This document shows, in pieces, positions 24,705-33,413 of a DNA stretch of 64,000 nt. The position numbers were made by a program, and so were the translations under genes. This DNA is from Ferrimonas pelagia (GTDB lineage Bacteria; Pseudomonadota; Gammaproteobacteria; Enterobacterales; Shewanellaceae): positions 1-64,000 of the forward strand of contig NZ_BAABJZ010000097.1 of assembly GCF_039543565.1 (NCBI RefSeq), given 5' to 3'. The first letter of the stretch is position 1; each line of letters starts with the position of its first letter. The notes below the pieces were generated by a model. That model ran no database searches and was not told the origin of the DNA. It saw only the letters and a program-made list of their open reading frames with translations.

Positions 24705-25418
24705 TTAACGGGTTCGTGTTACAGACAGTCTCGCCACTGGTGCATCAAAACGATGCAGTGAGAGCAGTGCCGATTGCGCGTAACCGTCATCCAGGCTGAC
24801 AACGCCACCGTGGCGGGCGACATAATCCACATCGTCGCGGTTGCTGTCGAAACCGGCGCCGCCGCCAGCTGGGCCGGGTATGGTGGCCGCCAGCTCGGAG
24901 TTGGCCTCGGTGCCCGCGTCATATACCGGAAGCGTCATGGTGAAGGACTGATTGACCGCCAGATCCGCCAGTGTTCGACCGTCCACGCCGGCAAAGGCGT
25001 CGTTGGTGTTGACCAGCATGGTCGCCAGCGTTAGGTGCAGTCCCTGGGTGGCCAGCATTTCGATGTTGACGGTCTGCTGGGCGCCGGGCATCAAGATCCC
25101 GTCGCCACTGGCCTGACTGTAGGCGCCATTGTCCTGGGCCATCGTCAGCCAGGCGTTGCCATCGCCGCCCTCGGCCAGCTCCTCCAGTGCGACACTGGCG
25201 GGCATGCCGAAGCGCCAGCCATTGACGCTGCCATCGTGCAGATACGCGGCGACCGGCGACATCGGCTGGGCACTAGTGAGGTTGGTGACGCTGATCTCAA
25301 ACGCCATCATGGCGGGCGGCGGGGTGATGATCACTACGGGATCATTGTCGTTGTCGCCGGGACAACCGGCCAACAGCAGGGCGGCGCCAACGGGTAAAAC
25401 CAAAGAGGTGAGTTTCAT
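24705..25418 (-). CDS. Spondin-domain lipoprotein
   Basis: 237 residues from the ATG at 25418. The N-terminus has a lipobox (ALLLAGC) followed by an acidic, Asn-rich linker (PGDNDNDP). The mature part carries a spondin N-like domain: FEISVTNLTSAQPMSPVAA, LHDGSVNGWRFG, LAEGGDGN, and the YDAGTEANSE signature at about residue 165. It ends with RFDAPVARLSVT. Predicted to be anchored in the outer or inner membrane facing the periplasm or outside. It is a paralogue of the protein encoded 10 bases upstream (TNLT, AEGGD, DAGTEAN, PVARL shared). Confidence 0.83.
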   Translation of the reverse strand: MKLTSLVLPVGAALLLAGCPGDNDNDPVVIITPPPAMMAFEISVTNLTSAQPMSPVAAYLHDGSVNGWRFGMPASVALEELAEGGDGNAWLTMAQDNGAYSQASGDGILMPGAQQTVNIEMLATQGLHLTLATMLVNTNDAFAGVDGRTLADLAVNQSFTMTLPVYDAGTEANSELAATIPGPAGGGAGFDSNRDDVDYVARHGGVVSLDDGYAQSALLSLHRFDAPVARLSVTRTR

Positions 25419-25428
25419 GACGTGCTCC

Positions 25429-26148
25429 TTATTCGACAACCACGGTCAAACGGGCAACCGGATTGAGCCAACGGTGAATGCGGCTGTCGACGTCACTGAC
25501 GCCGCCCTCACTGTTGGTATCACCTAGGTTTCCGCGGTGGATGTGCACCACTTGGGTCGGCTCCTCGCTGGTGACGCCGCTGGCGTTCATGCCAGCAAAA
25601 TCACCGGGAATGCCGGGCATACCGGGGGTGCCCGGCGCGCCACCTGCGCCGGCAACCAGCACTTCATCATTGGCTTCGGTGCCCGCGTCGTAGGCGTTGA
25701 GGTGGAGGGTATAGGTGCCGGGCTCGGTCGGGATGGGCCAGCTGTCGAGGCCGACGAAGCCGTCGTTGGAGGGTAAGATCATGGCGGTGAGCGACAGCAC
25801 GCTGCCCGCTTCGACGTTCTCCAGGGTGGCACTGGTGCTGGTCGCGGGCTGCAGCAGGCCACCGGCCGGATTGGCGGCACTGATGGCCTGAATGCTGTCG
25901 GCAATGGTGGCTAAACCGGCGATGTCCCCGCCTTCGGCCATGGCTTGTAGCTCGGGGCTGGCGACCATGCCACTTTGAAACAGGTGGTATTGGCTGTCAT
26001 GGGCGGTGGCGAGAATGGGGGTAAAGTAGATCCCTTGAGTCAGGTTGGTCACCGTCAGCTGCAGGGTTTGGGCCATGGCGTGGGGGGCGGCGACACCCAC
26101 CAGCAGGGTTGAGATCGTGATGCCTTTGGTTAAGGTTTTGATGAACAT
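25429..26148 (-). CDS. Secreted spondin-domain protein with a short collagen-like tract
   Basis: 239 residues with a signal peptide (about 1-26, ending PHAMA-QT). The spondin-like domain shows LTVTNLTQGIYFTPILA, HDSQYHLFQSG, MAEGGDIAGLA and YDAGTEANDE. After it comes a Gly-Pro-rich run (GAPGTPGMPGIPGDFAG) resembling four collagen-type triplets, and then a C-terminal PVARLTVVVE. First gene of the minus-strand cluster spondin-spondin-regulator-kinase. The bacterial family has no firmly established role; adhesion or matrix functions are inferred only from the animal domain. Confidence 0.83.
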   Translation of the reverse strand: MFIKTLTKGITISTLLVGVAAPHAMAQTLQLTVTNLTQGIYFTPILATAHDSQYHLFQSGMVASPELQAMAEGGDIAGLATIADSIQAISAANPAGGLLQPATSTSATLENVEAGSVLSLTAMILPSNDGFVGLDSWPIPTEPGTYTLHLNAYDAGTEANDEVLVAGAGGAPGTPGMPGIPGDFAGMNASGVTSEEPTQVVHIHRGNLGDTNSEGGVSDVDSRIHRWLNPVARLTVVVE

Positions 26149-26308
26149 GCTGAAAGCTCCGATTTATTGAGAGGTCGAAGCCAGTGTAGGAAGTGAGTAT
26201 CCAGCGCTGATCACGCAATTATCAAGAAAGTATCACGATGGGCAGTGGCCGGTGACAGGGTGAGTGATAGGATCCAATCCTGCACTCCTTCTATTGGAAA
26301 TTGACAAG

Positions 26309-26755
26309 ATGAGACTGTGTGAATGGGCCCCTGAGCGACTCCCAATGCCTTTGCTGCTGGAGGCGGATCCCTGTGAAGCGGCGGTGCGGCGCTATCTGGC
26401 TAATGGCCGGGCGTTTGTGGCGCGGCAGGGAGAGACGGTGTTAGCCGCCTGCGTGCTGCAGCCTAAGGGCGAGGGCGTGGTCGAGCTGATGAATGTTGCT
26501 GTGTTGCCTGAGCGGCAGGGGCAGGGGATCGGTACTGAATTGCTGCGCTATGTGATCGATCAGTTAGCCCAGCAAGGGATGGTAAGAATTGAGCTGGGCA
26601 CCGGCACCTTTGGCTACCAATTGACTTTCTATCAGCGGCTGGGCTTTCGGGTGGACTCGGTTGTTAAAGACCACTTTCTCAACAATTACGACGAGCCTAT
26701 CTTTGAACATGGCATTCAGCATCAAGATATGCTGCGGCTGGTTTTGCTGCTCTGA
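26309..26755 (+). CDS. GNAT-family N-acetyltransferase
   Basis: 148 residues from the ATG at 26309 (ribosome site TTGGAAAT). The acetyl-CoA motif is VAVLPERQGQGIGTELL, followed by RIELGTGTFG and FYQRLGFRVDSVVKDHF near the C-terminus. The VVKDHFLNNYDEPIFE stretch with a conserved late HQDMLRL resembles YvbK/PaiA-like acetyltransferases. The substrate cannot be told. Stands alone, divergent from the spondin operon with some 160 bases between. Confidence 0.85.
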   Translation: MRLCEWAPERLPMPLLLEADPCEAAVRRYLANGRAFVARQGETVLAACVLQPKGEGVVELMNVAVLPERQGQGIGTELLRYVIDQLAQQGMVRIELGTGTFGYQLTFYQRLGFRVDSVVKDHFLNNYDEPIFEHGIQHQDMLRLVLLL

Positions 26756-26900
26756 AGGGCGGGGAGGCGGGAGCCAAAGCGGTTGCTTCGCTTATCGCTT
26801 GGTATTTGAACGCAAAAATAAGTGGGTCATGCTGCGTTACCAAGGCAAAGCACAACGAGTGACTATGGCGGTCGGCCACCCACACTCACCGAGAGTCGTC

Positions 26901-27512
26901 CTAGTTATGGGGCGCATGTTCCAGCTCAATCACGTCACCCGGTTGCATCGCATCGATGCGAATATCGCCGATCCGCACCCGAACCAGGCGTAAGGTGGGG
27001 AAGCCGACGGCGGCGGTCATCTTGCGAATTTGTCGGTTTTTGCCTTCGCTGATGGTGATGGAGGCCCAACTGAGCGGGCCGTGGCGCAGATCCCGCGGCT
27101 TGCGCGCCGGCGCGGGGAGATCCGGTTCGCCCTCGATCTTGTATGCCTTGCAGGGCAGGGTCAGGTATTTGCCACCGTCCACGCCGATCTCGACGCCGTT
27201 TTGAAGTTTGGCCATGGCGACCGCATCGATGTCACCATCCAATTGCACCCAATACTCTTTTTCTACGCTTTTGCTGCGCACCCGCTCGCTGACTTTGCCG
27301 TCGGTGGTCAGCAGCAGCAGCCCTTCGGAGTCCTTATCCAGCCGGCCGATGGCCATGGTGCCGGCTGGGAAGTCGGTCAGATCGCCCAGAACCATCTTAG
27401 TGCGGCGATTTTCCGGCTTGAACTGACTGAGGCAGGTGTAGGGTTTGTAGATCTTAAAGTGGCGGTGGACTAGCGGTGTCGCTTCGTTTTTGACGGATTG
27501 AGCTTGGGACAT
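26901..27512 (-). CDS. rluE: RsuA/RluE-family rRNA pseudouridine synthase
   Basis: 203 residues from the ATG at 27512. No S4 domain is present, as in RluE. The catalytic aspartate is D59 in AIGRLDKDSEGLLLL; KNRQIRKMTAAVGFPTLRL is the second signature. RluE modifies U2457 of 23S rRNA. The N-terminal HRHFKIYKPYTCLSQFKP and KYLTLPCKAY blocks differ a little from the enterobacterial enzyme, so another target is possible. A TATAAT box at 27553-27558 overlaps the farther ATG (27554), which supports the shorter start. Confidence 0.83.
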   Translation of the reverse strand: MSQAQSVKNEATPLVHRHFKIYKPYTCLSQFKPENRRTKMVLGDLTDFPAGTMAIGRLDKDSEGLLLLTTDGKVSERVRSKSVEKEYWVQLDGDIDAVAMAKLQNGVEIGVDGGKYLTLPCKAYKIEGEPDLPAPARKPRDLRHGPLSWASITISEGKNRQIRKMTAAVGFPTLRLVRVRIGDIRIDAMQPGDVIELEHAPHN

Positions 27513-27552
27513 GGCGTGGGCGTCGCTGGCATTGGCTGAAAAAGTGCTGCGC

Positions 27553-27580
27553 ATTATAGCGGGAAGTTCGGCGATCCCAA
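27553..27580 (-). promoter_or_regulatory. Candidate sigma-70 promoter for rluE
   Basis: On the minus strand TTGGGA (27580-27575) and a perfect TATAAT (27558-27553) are 16 bases apart, 41 bases before the chosen ATG. The -35 box lies in the loop of the hairpin that follows the PPK2 gene. Confidence 0.55.
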
Positions 27581-27599
27581 GTGATGGCCGAACTTCCCG
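27560..27599 (-). terminator. 13-bp stem-loop after the PPK2 gene
   Basis: CGGGAAGTTCGGC (27560-27572) pairs perfectly with GCCGAACTTCCCG (27587-27599). It follows the PPK2 stop by 16 bases. No T-run follows on the minus strand. Confidence 0.65.
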
Positions 27600-27614
27600 T
27601 TATGATCTGTGGCG

Positions 27615-28388
27615 CTAGTCGGAATAGGCGTCCTTGACTCGGTTTTGCTCCTCTTCCGGAGGACGGACGTAGCCACGGCTATCCAGCGGCGGCAGGTTGA
27701 TCTCCGGATAGTCGATCTTCTGATAGGAGATCTGCGTAAGTAGGTGGCGTATGCAGTTGAGCCGGGCTTTCTTTTTGTCATTGCCGTCGATGACAAACCA
27801 GGGGCTGTGACGGGTATCGGTGTGATCGAACATCCGGTCTTTGGCCTGCGAGTAGAGTTGCCAGCGTGAGCGCGATTCAAGATCCATCGGGCTGAATTTC
27901 CAGCGCTTAAGCGGATCGCTAAGGCGCTCGAGGAAACGTTGCTCTTGCACTTCGTCGGAGACCGAGAACCAGTATTTGATCAGGGTAATGCCGGAGCGGA
28001 TCAACATGCGCTCAAACTCCGGGCAGGCGCGCAGAAAGTCGTTGTACTCAGGCTCGGTGCAAAATCCCATGACGTGCTCGACGCCAGCGCGGTTGTACCA
28101 GCTGCGATCAAACAGCACCATCTCGCCGGCACAGGGCAGATGGGCGACGTATCGCTGGAAATACCATTGGGTCTTTTCTCGGTCGGACGGCGCCGGCAAG
28201 GCGGCGACTTTGCAGTGTCTGGGGTTCAGCTTCTCGGTGATGCGCTTGATGGCGCCGCCCTTGCCGGCAGCATCGCGGCCTTCAAACAGCACCACGACCT
28301 TAAGCCCTTCCTGTTTGATCCATTCTTGCAGGGCCACAAGTTCCGTTTGTAGGCGTTTGAGTTCTTTTTCGTAGCTGCGCTTGTCCAT
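27615..28388 (-). CDS. ppk2: Polyphosphate kinase 2 (class I PPK2)
   Basis: 257 residues, a single PPK2 domain. Walker A is FEGRDAAGKGGAIKRITEKL; the lid and catalytic region includes FDRSWYNRAGVEHVMGFC, and SPWFVIDGNDKKKARLN lies near the C-terminus. Class I single-domain PPK2 enzymes transfer phosphate between polyphosphate and nucleoside diphosphates, regenerating ATP or GTP. Single gene, divergent from the first RND operon. Confidence 0.93.
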   Translation of the reverse strand: MDKRSYEKELKRLQTELVALQEWIKQEGLKVVVLFEGRDAAGKGGAIKRITEKLNPRHCKVAALPAPSDREKTQWYFQRYVAHLPCAGEMVLFDRSWYNRAGVEHVMGFCTEPEYNDFLRACPEFERMLIRSGITLIKYWFSVSDEVQEQRFLERLSDPLKRWKFSPMDLESRSRWQLYSQAKDRMFDHTDTRHSPWFVIDGNDKKKARLNCIRHLLTQISYQKIDYPEINLPPLDSRGYVRPPEEEQNRVKDAYSD

Positions 28389-28538
28389 CGCTCTTTATCC
28401 TAAATCCGTTTTTCGTGCCGTTGCAGCTTAGTGTATTGAATACGGGTCGCAAAATCGTTGTTGTTCGGTAAAAAAGATATTGCTGTTTCGTGTGTTACGC
28501 TTGTTGATAGTGGTTCCAAATTGCCAACGGAGATGGTT

Positions 28539-29672
28539 ATGGAGATGCGTTTGACAGGGTGGGTGTTGAGCTTGTTGGTTTTGGCCGGGTGTAGCGACGC
28601 ACCACAGCAAAGCGCGGCACCGCCTCCGAGCGTACAAGTGATGTCGGTGAGCAGCGAACAGGTGCGTTCAAGGGCGGAGTTTGTCGGACGAACGCAGGCG
28701 TTTGAGGATGTGAATCTGCAGCCGCAGATCTCCGGTCAACTGCTGGATCGACACTTTACCGAAGGCCAGCAAGTGACTGAGGATATGCTGCTGTTTACCA
28801 TCGATCCCGCCTCGTTTGAGGCGGAGGTGGCGCAGGCCAATGCGGTGCTGAAACAGGCGACGGCGGCGCGGGATGCGGCGGTACTCAATTGGCAGCGGGG
28901 TAAGCGCTTACATCCGGATGGCATGATCTCCGATAATGACATGGATGAGCTGACCTCACGCAAGCTTCAGGCTGAGGCGCAAGTGGTGCAGGCGCGATCG
29001 GGTTTGGATTCGGCCCAGCTGCGTCTGTCCTATACCGAGGTCAAAGCGCCCATTGCCGGGCGGATCTCGTCGGCTTTGGTGTCCACCGGTGATCTGGTGA
29101 CGCCGCAGACCGACTTAGCGACGCTGGTGCAGGCCGATCCCATCTATGTACTATTCCAGGCTTCTGAGCGGCAGATGACCGCCGCACGGCGCATCGCGAT
29201 GGCCGATCCCCAAGCGGAGATCGGTATGTTGCCGGTGGCGATGATCCTGCCGGATGGGCAGCGTTTCGATCAGACCGGTGTCATTGATTACGTCGATAAC
29301 CGGGTGGACGCGGCGACGGGCACCATTAATCTGCGGGTGCGGTTCGATAACCCGCAAGATCTGGTGGTACCGGGCATGTACGTCAACTTGGAGATCAGCG
29401 CGCCGGATGATGAGGCAGCGCTATTGATCCCTCAAGCGGCGGTGCAGGAGGACCAACAGGGCCGCTACGTGATGCTGTTAGGGGAGGGCAATACGGTGAA
29501 TAAGCGGGTGGTCGAGCTGGGTGAACGCTTTGAGGTGAATTGGGCGGTGATCGCGGGACTCAAGGAGGGCGATCGCATCGTGGTGGAGGGATTGCAGAAG
29601 ATCCGTCCTGGGGCGGTGGTCAATCCGGTCGAGCAAGAGAGCAAGCCGTTTCAGCCTGATACCCAGCGCTAG
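28539..29672 (+). CDS. Efflux membrane-fusion lipoprotein of RND pump 1
   Basis: 377 residues from the ATG at 28539 (GGAG six bases before). The signal sequence ends in a lipobox LVLAGC, so it is lipid-anchored in the periplasm. The barrel-sandwich-hairpin layout of AcrA/MexA is clear: EFVGRTQAFEDVNLQPQISG, a long hairpin with ARSGLDSAQLRLSYTEVKAP, and GLQKIRPGAVVNP at the end. It joins the inner-membrane pump encoded nine bases downstream to an outer-membrane channel that is not encoded here. Confidence 0.93.
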   Translation: MEMRLTGWVLSLLVLAGCSDAPQQSAAPPPSVQVMSVSSEQVRSRAEFVGRTQAFEDVNLQPQISGQLLDRHFTEGQQVTEDMLLFTIDPASFEAEVAQANAVLKQATAARDAAVLNWQRGKRLHPDGMISDNDMDELTSRKLQAEAQVVQARSGLDSAQLRLSYTEVKAPIAGRISSALVSTGDLVTPQTDLATLVQADPIYVLFQASERQMTAARRIAMADPQAEIGMLPVAMILPDGQRFDQTGVIDYVDNRVDAATGTINLRVRFDNPQDLVVPGMYVNLEISAPDDEAALLIPQAAVQEDQQGRYVMLLGEGNTVNKRVVELGERFEVNWAVIAGLKEGDRIVVEGLQKIRPGAVVNPVEQESKPFQPDTQR

Positions 29673-29681
29673 GAGGCGGTC

Positions 29682-32600
29682 ATGATCAGTCAGTTTTTTA
29701 TCAACCGGCCCAAGTTTGCGTTCGTTATCTCCATTGTCCTGTCCTTGATGGGACTCCTCTCTATCCCCATTTTGCCGGTCGCGGAATTCCCCGATGTGTC
29801 ACCGCCGCAGATCGCGGTCAGCACCAGCTATGCCGGCGCGAGCGCCGAGGTGGTGAAGGACACCATAGGTCAGGTGATCGAAGCGGAAGTGAATGGCGTC
29901 GAGGACATGATCTACATGGAGTCCAAGTCCGCCAACGACGGCTCCTACAGCCTGACGGTGACCTTCTCAGTCGGGGTCGATGCCGATATGGCCCAGGTCA
30001 ACGTGCAAAACCGGGTGCAACAGGCGCTGCCCCGTTTGCCGGTGGAAGTGACTCAACGTGGCGTTAAGGTGAAGAAGAAGAGCCCCAATTTCTTGATGGT
30101 GGTTAATCTGTTCTCGCCCAATGGCACCTTCGATGCGCTGTTTCAGACCAACTACGCGGGCCTCAACATCAAGGACACGCTGGCGCGGGTGTCTGGGGTG
30201 TCGGAGGTGCAGATCATCGGTGGACTGGATTACGCCATGCGTATTTGGCTCAATCCGGATCTAATGGCCAGCTTGAGTGTGACCAGCTCGGATGTGGTGA
30301 ATGCGCTGAAAGAGCAAAACATTCAGGTGGCGGCGGGGCGGATCGGCGCGGCGCCGGTGGATCCCAATCAGCAGTTTCAATACACGTTGCAAACTCAAGG
30401 GCGGCTGGCTCGGCCGGAGCAGTATGCGGCGGTGGTGATCCGCTCCAATGCCGATGGCTCCAAGGTGACCGTGGGCGACGTGGGCCGGGTGGAGCTGGGC
30501 AGTCAGACCTACGATGCACAGGGCCGGTTAGACAATCAGCCCAGCGCCATTATGGCGGTGTATCAGAGTCCGGACGCCAATGCGTTGGAGGTGTCGGCAG
30601 GCATTCGCGCCGAGATGGCGCGGTTGGCGGGTAACTTTCCGGACGATCTGACCTACGACGTGCTGTATGACACCACCGAGTTTGTCTCGGTCTCCATCAA
30701 GGAGGTGGTACAGACCCTGTTTATCTCCATCGCGCTGGTGATCCTGGTGGTTTACGTGTTCTTGCAGGACGTGCGATCGACCTTGGTACCGGCCATCGCC
30801 ATTCCGGTCTCTCTGGTGGGGACCTTCCTGTTTTTGCTGCTCTTTGGCATGACCATCAATACCATCTCGCTGTTTGCGTTGATCTTGGCCATCGGCATCG
30901 TGGTGGATGACGCCATTGTGGTGGTGGAGAACGTCACCCGGTTGATGGAAGAGAAGGGGCTTGATCCCAAGACCGCGACGGCGGAGGCGATGAAGGAGGT
31001 GACCGGGCCGGTGATCGCCACCACCTTGGTGCTGCTGGCGGTGTTCGGCCCGACGGCGGTGATGCCGGGCATTACCGGCCAGATGTACGCCCAGTTCTCG
31101 GTGACCATCTGCATTGCGGTGCTGATCTCCTCCATTAATGCCTTGACCCTGTCTCCGGCCTTGTGCGCGTCCTTGCTTAAGCCGCCCAAGCAGCACGACA
31201 GCGGCTTTCATGGTACGTTCAACCGCTACTTTAACAAGCTGACCGGCAGCTATACCTCACTGGTGGCGATGATGATCCGCCGTTCGGTCATGGTGATGGG
31301 GCTGTTTGTGTTGGCGTTGGTGGCCACCGGCATGCTGGCCAAGGCGTTGCCCAGTGGCTTTGTGCCCTCGGAAGATAAGAAGAGCTTTTTGGTGGATCTG
31401 CAACTGCCGGATGGCGCCTCGCTCAATCGAACCGAAGCGGTGATGAAAGATCTGGTGGCGTTGACGTTAGAAGAGCCGGGCGTGGCCCATGTGATCCACG
31501 CGTCCGGCTTCTCGGTGCTGTCCGGCTCCGTCTCCTCAAACGGCGGTCTGATGATCGTGTCGCTGGACAGCTGGGAGGAACGGGACTCGCCGGAGCTGAA
31601 TGATAAGGCGATCTTGCAGCGGTTGCAGGCCAAGTACGCCACCAACCCACAGGTCAACGCGATGGCCTTTGCCTTGCCGCCCTTGCCCGGGGTGGGCAGC
31701 GTCGGCGGCTTTGAGTTTGTGCTGCAGGACACCATGGGGCGCAGCCCGGCGGAGCTGGCGGCGGTGATGCGCGGCTTGATCATTGAGGCCAATCAGCAAC
31801 CGTCCATCGCCGCGGCGTTTTCCAATTTCCGCGCCGACGTACCGCAGATGTTTGTCGATGTGGACCGGGATAAGGCCAAGGCGCTGGGCATTCCACTGAC
31901 GGAGATCTTCGCTACCTTGCAGACCATGCTTGGCGGCAACTACGTCAACGATTTTAACCGCTTCGGGAAGGTGTTCCGGGTGATGGTGCAGGCCGAATCG
32001 GAGTTTCGTAACTCGGAGCGGGACATCAACCGCTTCTATGTGCGCACGGCAACCGGCGAGATGGTGCCGCTGTCGACTCTGGTGACGGTGAACCCCATCC
32101 TCGGGCCGGAAGTGGTGAGTCAGTACAACTTGTATAGCTCGGTCACCATTAATGGTATTCCTGCGCCGGGTTATAGCTCCGGGGATGCGATCGCAGCCAT
32201 GGCCGAGCTGGCCCAGCGGACCCTGCCAGCGGGCTATCAGTTTGAATGGACTGGGCAGACTTATCAGGAGATCCAGGCGGGCAATCTCGCGCCCATCATC
32301 TTCTCACTGGCGCTGGTGTTCACCTATCTGTTCTTGGTGGCCCAGTATGAAAGCTGGACCATCCCGTTTGGGGTGATGCTGGCGGTGCCGGTGGCCATTC
32401 TGGGGGCGTTTATCTATGTCTTCTTGGTCGGCGGCGAGATCAACCTCTATACCCAGATCGGTTTGGTGTTGCTGATAGGATTGGCGTCGAAAAACGCGAT
32501 CCTGATCGTGGAGTTTGCTAAGCAGCAGCGGGAGAGCGGCATGACGGCGGTCGAGGCGGGGCTGGAAGCGGCCAAGCTGCGTTTTCGCGCGGTGTTGATG

Positions 32601-32810
32601 ACCGCATTCTCCTTCATTCTTGGGGTCTTTCCGCTGGTGGTGGCCAGTGGTGCCGGGGCAGAGAGCCGCAATTCGTTGGGTTACGCCGTGTTTGGCGGCA
32701 TGATCGCTGCAGCCGTGGTGGGCACCATGCTGGTACCGGTGTTTTATGTGGTATTGCAGCATCTGCGGGAGCGTGTGAAAGGGCAAGCGTCGGGCGATGG
32801 AGCGGTCTGA
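29682..32810 (+). CDS. RND efflux transporter 1 (HAE1/AcrB type)
   Basis: 1042 residues with 12 membrane helices and two large periplasmic loops. The proton-relay residues are present: the Asp pair in AIGIVVDDAIVVVENV and the Lys in GLASKNAILIVEFA. Starts INRPKFAFVISIV as usual for AcrB/MexF. Exports hydrophobic or amphiphilic compounds by proton exchange. The start has AGGAGG as ribosome site, and an intrinsic terminator follows. Substrates cannot be inferred; no adjacent regulator or TolC gene is seen. Confidence 0.94.
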   Translation: MISQFFINRPKFAFVISIVLSLMGLLSIPILPVAEFPDVSPPQIAVSTSYAGASAEVVKDTIGQVIEAEVNGVEDMIYMESKSANDGSYSLTVTFSVGVDADMAQVNVQNRVQQALPRLPVEVTQRGVKVKKKSPNFLMVVNLFSPNGTFDALFQTNYAGLNIKDTLARVSGVSEVQIIGGLDYAMRIWLNPDLMASLSVTSSDVVNALKEQNIQVAAGRIGAAPVDPNQQFQYTLQTQGRLARPEQYAAVVIRSNADGSKVTVGDVGRVELGSQTYDAQGRLDNQPSAIMAVYQSPDANALEVSAGIRAEMARLAGNFPDDLTYDVLYDTTEFVSVSIKEVVQTLFISIALVILVVYVFLQDVRSTLVPAIAIPVSLVGTFLFLLLFGMTINTISLFALILAIGIVVDDAIVVVENVTRLMEEKGLDPKTATAEAMKEVTGPVIATTLVLLAVFGPTAVMPGITGQMYAQFSVTICIAVLISSINALTLSPALCASLLKPPKQHDSGFHGTFNRYFNKLTGSYTSLVAMMIRRSVMVMGLFVLALVATGMLAKALPSGFVPSEDKKSFLVDLQLPDGASLNRTEAVMKDLVALTLEEPGVAHVIHASGFSVLSGSVSSNGGLMIVSLDSWEERDSPELNDKAILQRLQAKYATNPQVNAMAFALPPLPGVGSVGGFEFVLQDTMGRSPAELAAVMRGLIIEANQQPSIAAAFSNFRADVPQMFVDVDRDKAKALGIPLTEIFATLQTMLGGNYVNDFNRFGKVFRVMVQAESEFRNSERDINRFYVRTATGEMVPLSTLVTVNPILGPEVVSQYNLYSSVTINGIPAPGYSSGDAIAAMAELAQRTLPAGYQFEWTGQTYQEIQAGNLAPIIFSLALVFTYLFLVAQYESWTIPFGVMLAVPVAILGAFIYVFLVGGEINLYTQIGLVLLIGLASKNAILIVEFAKQQRESGMTAVEAGLEAAKLRFRAVLMTAFSFILGVFPLVVASGAGAESRNSLGYAVFGGMIAAAVVGTMLVPVFYVVLQHLRERVKGQASGDGAV

Positions 32811-32844
32811 TCTTTGGTCTGACAATCTAGCCAAAGAACCAATT

Positions 32845-32869
32845 AAGCCGGCCTCTGTGCCGGCTTTGT
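32845..32869 (+). terminator. Intrinsic terminator after RND pump 1
   Basis: AAGCCGGC (32845-32852) with GCCGGCTT (32859-32866), then a short T stretch. Confidence 0.8.
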
Positions 32870-33413
32870 CGTTGTTTCCTTCCTGATCTTGGCCTAATTA
32901 CAGACTGATGCGGACGTCCGTTGGGTTTTGTTTTCGTTAACGTAAGCGTCAGGTTGAAACGTCAGTATGGAGCGAAGGTGGTTGCCTTCGTAGCTATCTC
33001 GCTGATGGCAAGGGTGATTTTATTTCACCTTGGCGTCAGTTCTAAACGGAACGCGGCTACGCTTAAGCGGAGAAGTGACTGAATGCGTATGGCAATGTTA
33101 GGCCAAAGTCTAAACATTAGGTAATTTACTTACCTTATTTACTTTCAGGTAAATGGATGTTTGGTAGATCTTTTGGGTCAAAGTTAAACAGCTGTTTTAA
33201 TCGATTGTTCCAATCATTGTGTCACCACTAAAGCCTTATTTAGCAGTGATTTGTGGCATATTTGTAAATATCCAGTGTGATCTGTCTTGATTTTTCTATG
33301 GCCATGCTTCAGCTTTAATGAGCAGTCGGATCGGTTTCTTTATCGTATCCGGCAATTGCGACTTGTCTGTTTTGAAAGTTCAAAAATTACATATGAAAGT
33401 TGCGGGGGCATAG
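32870..33413. other. 540-base region upstream of aceB
   Basis: AT-rich, no gene. It must carry the glyoxylate-operon promoter; the direct/inverted AGGTAA repeats at 33119-33152 are the only organised motif I see. A 70-codon open frame at 33287-33499 overlaps the aceB start and looks spurious. Confidence 0.5.
33119..33152. promoter_or_regulatory. AGGTAA repeats upstream of the glyoxylate operon
   Basis: AGGTAA (33119-33124), then TTACCT (33130-33135, inverted, 5 bases between), then a third AGGTAA (33147-33152). The arrangement suggests a regulator site, about 260 bases before aceB. I cannot assign it to a known factor. Confidence 0.4.
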
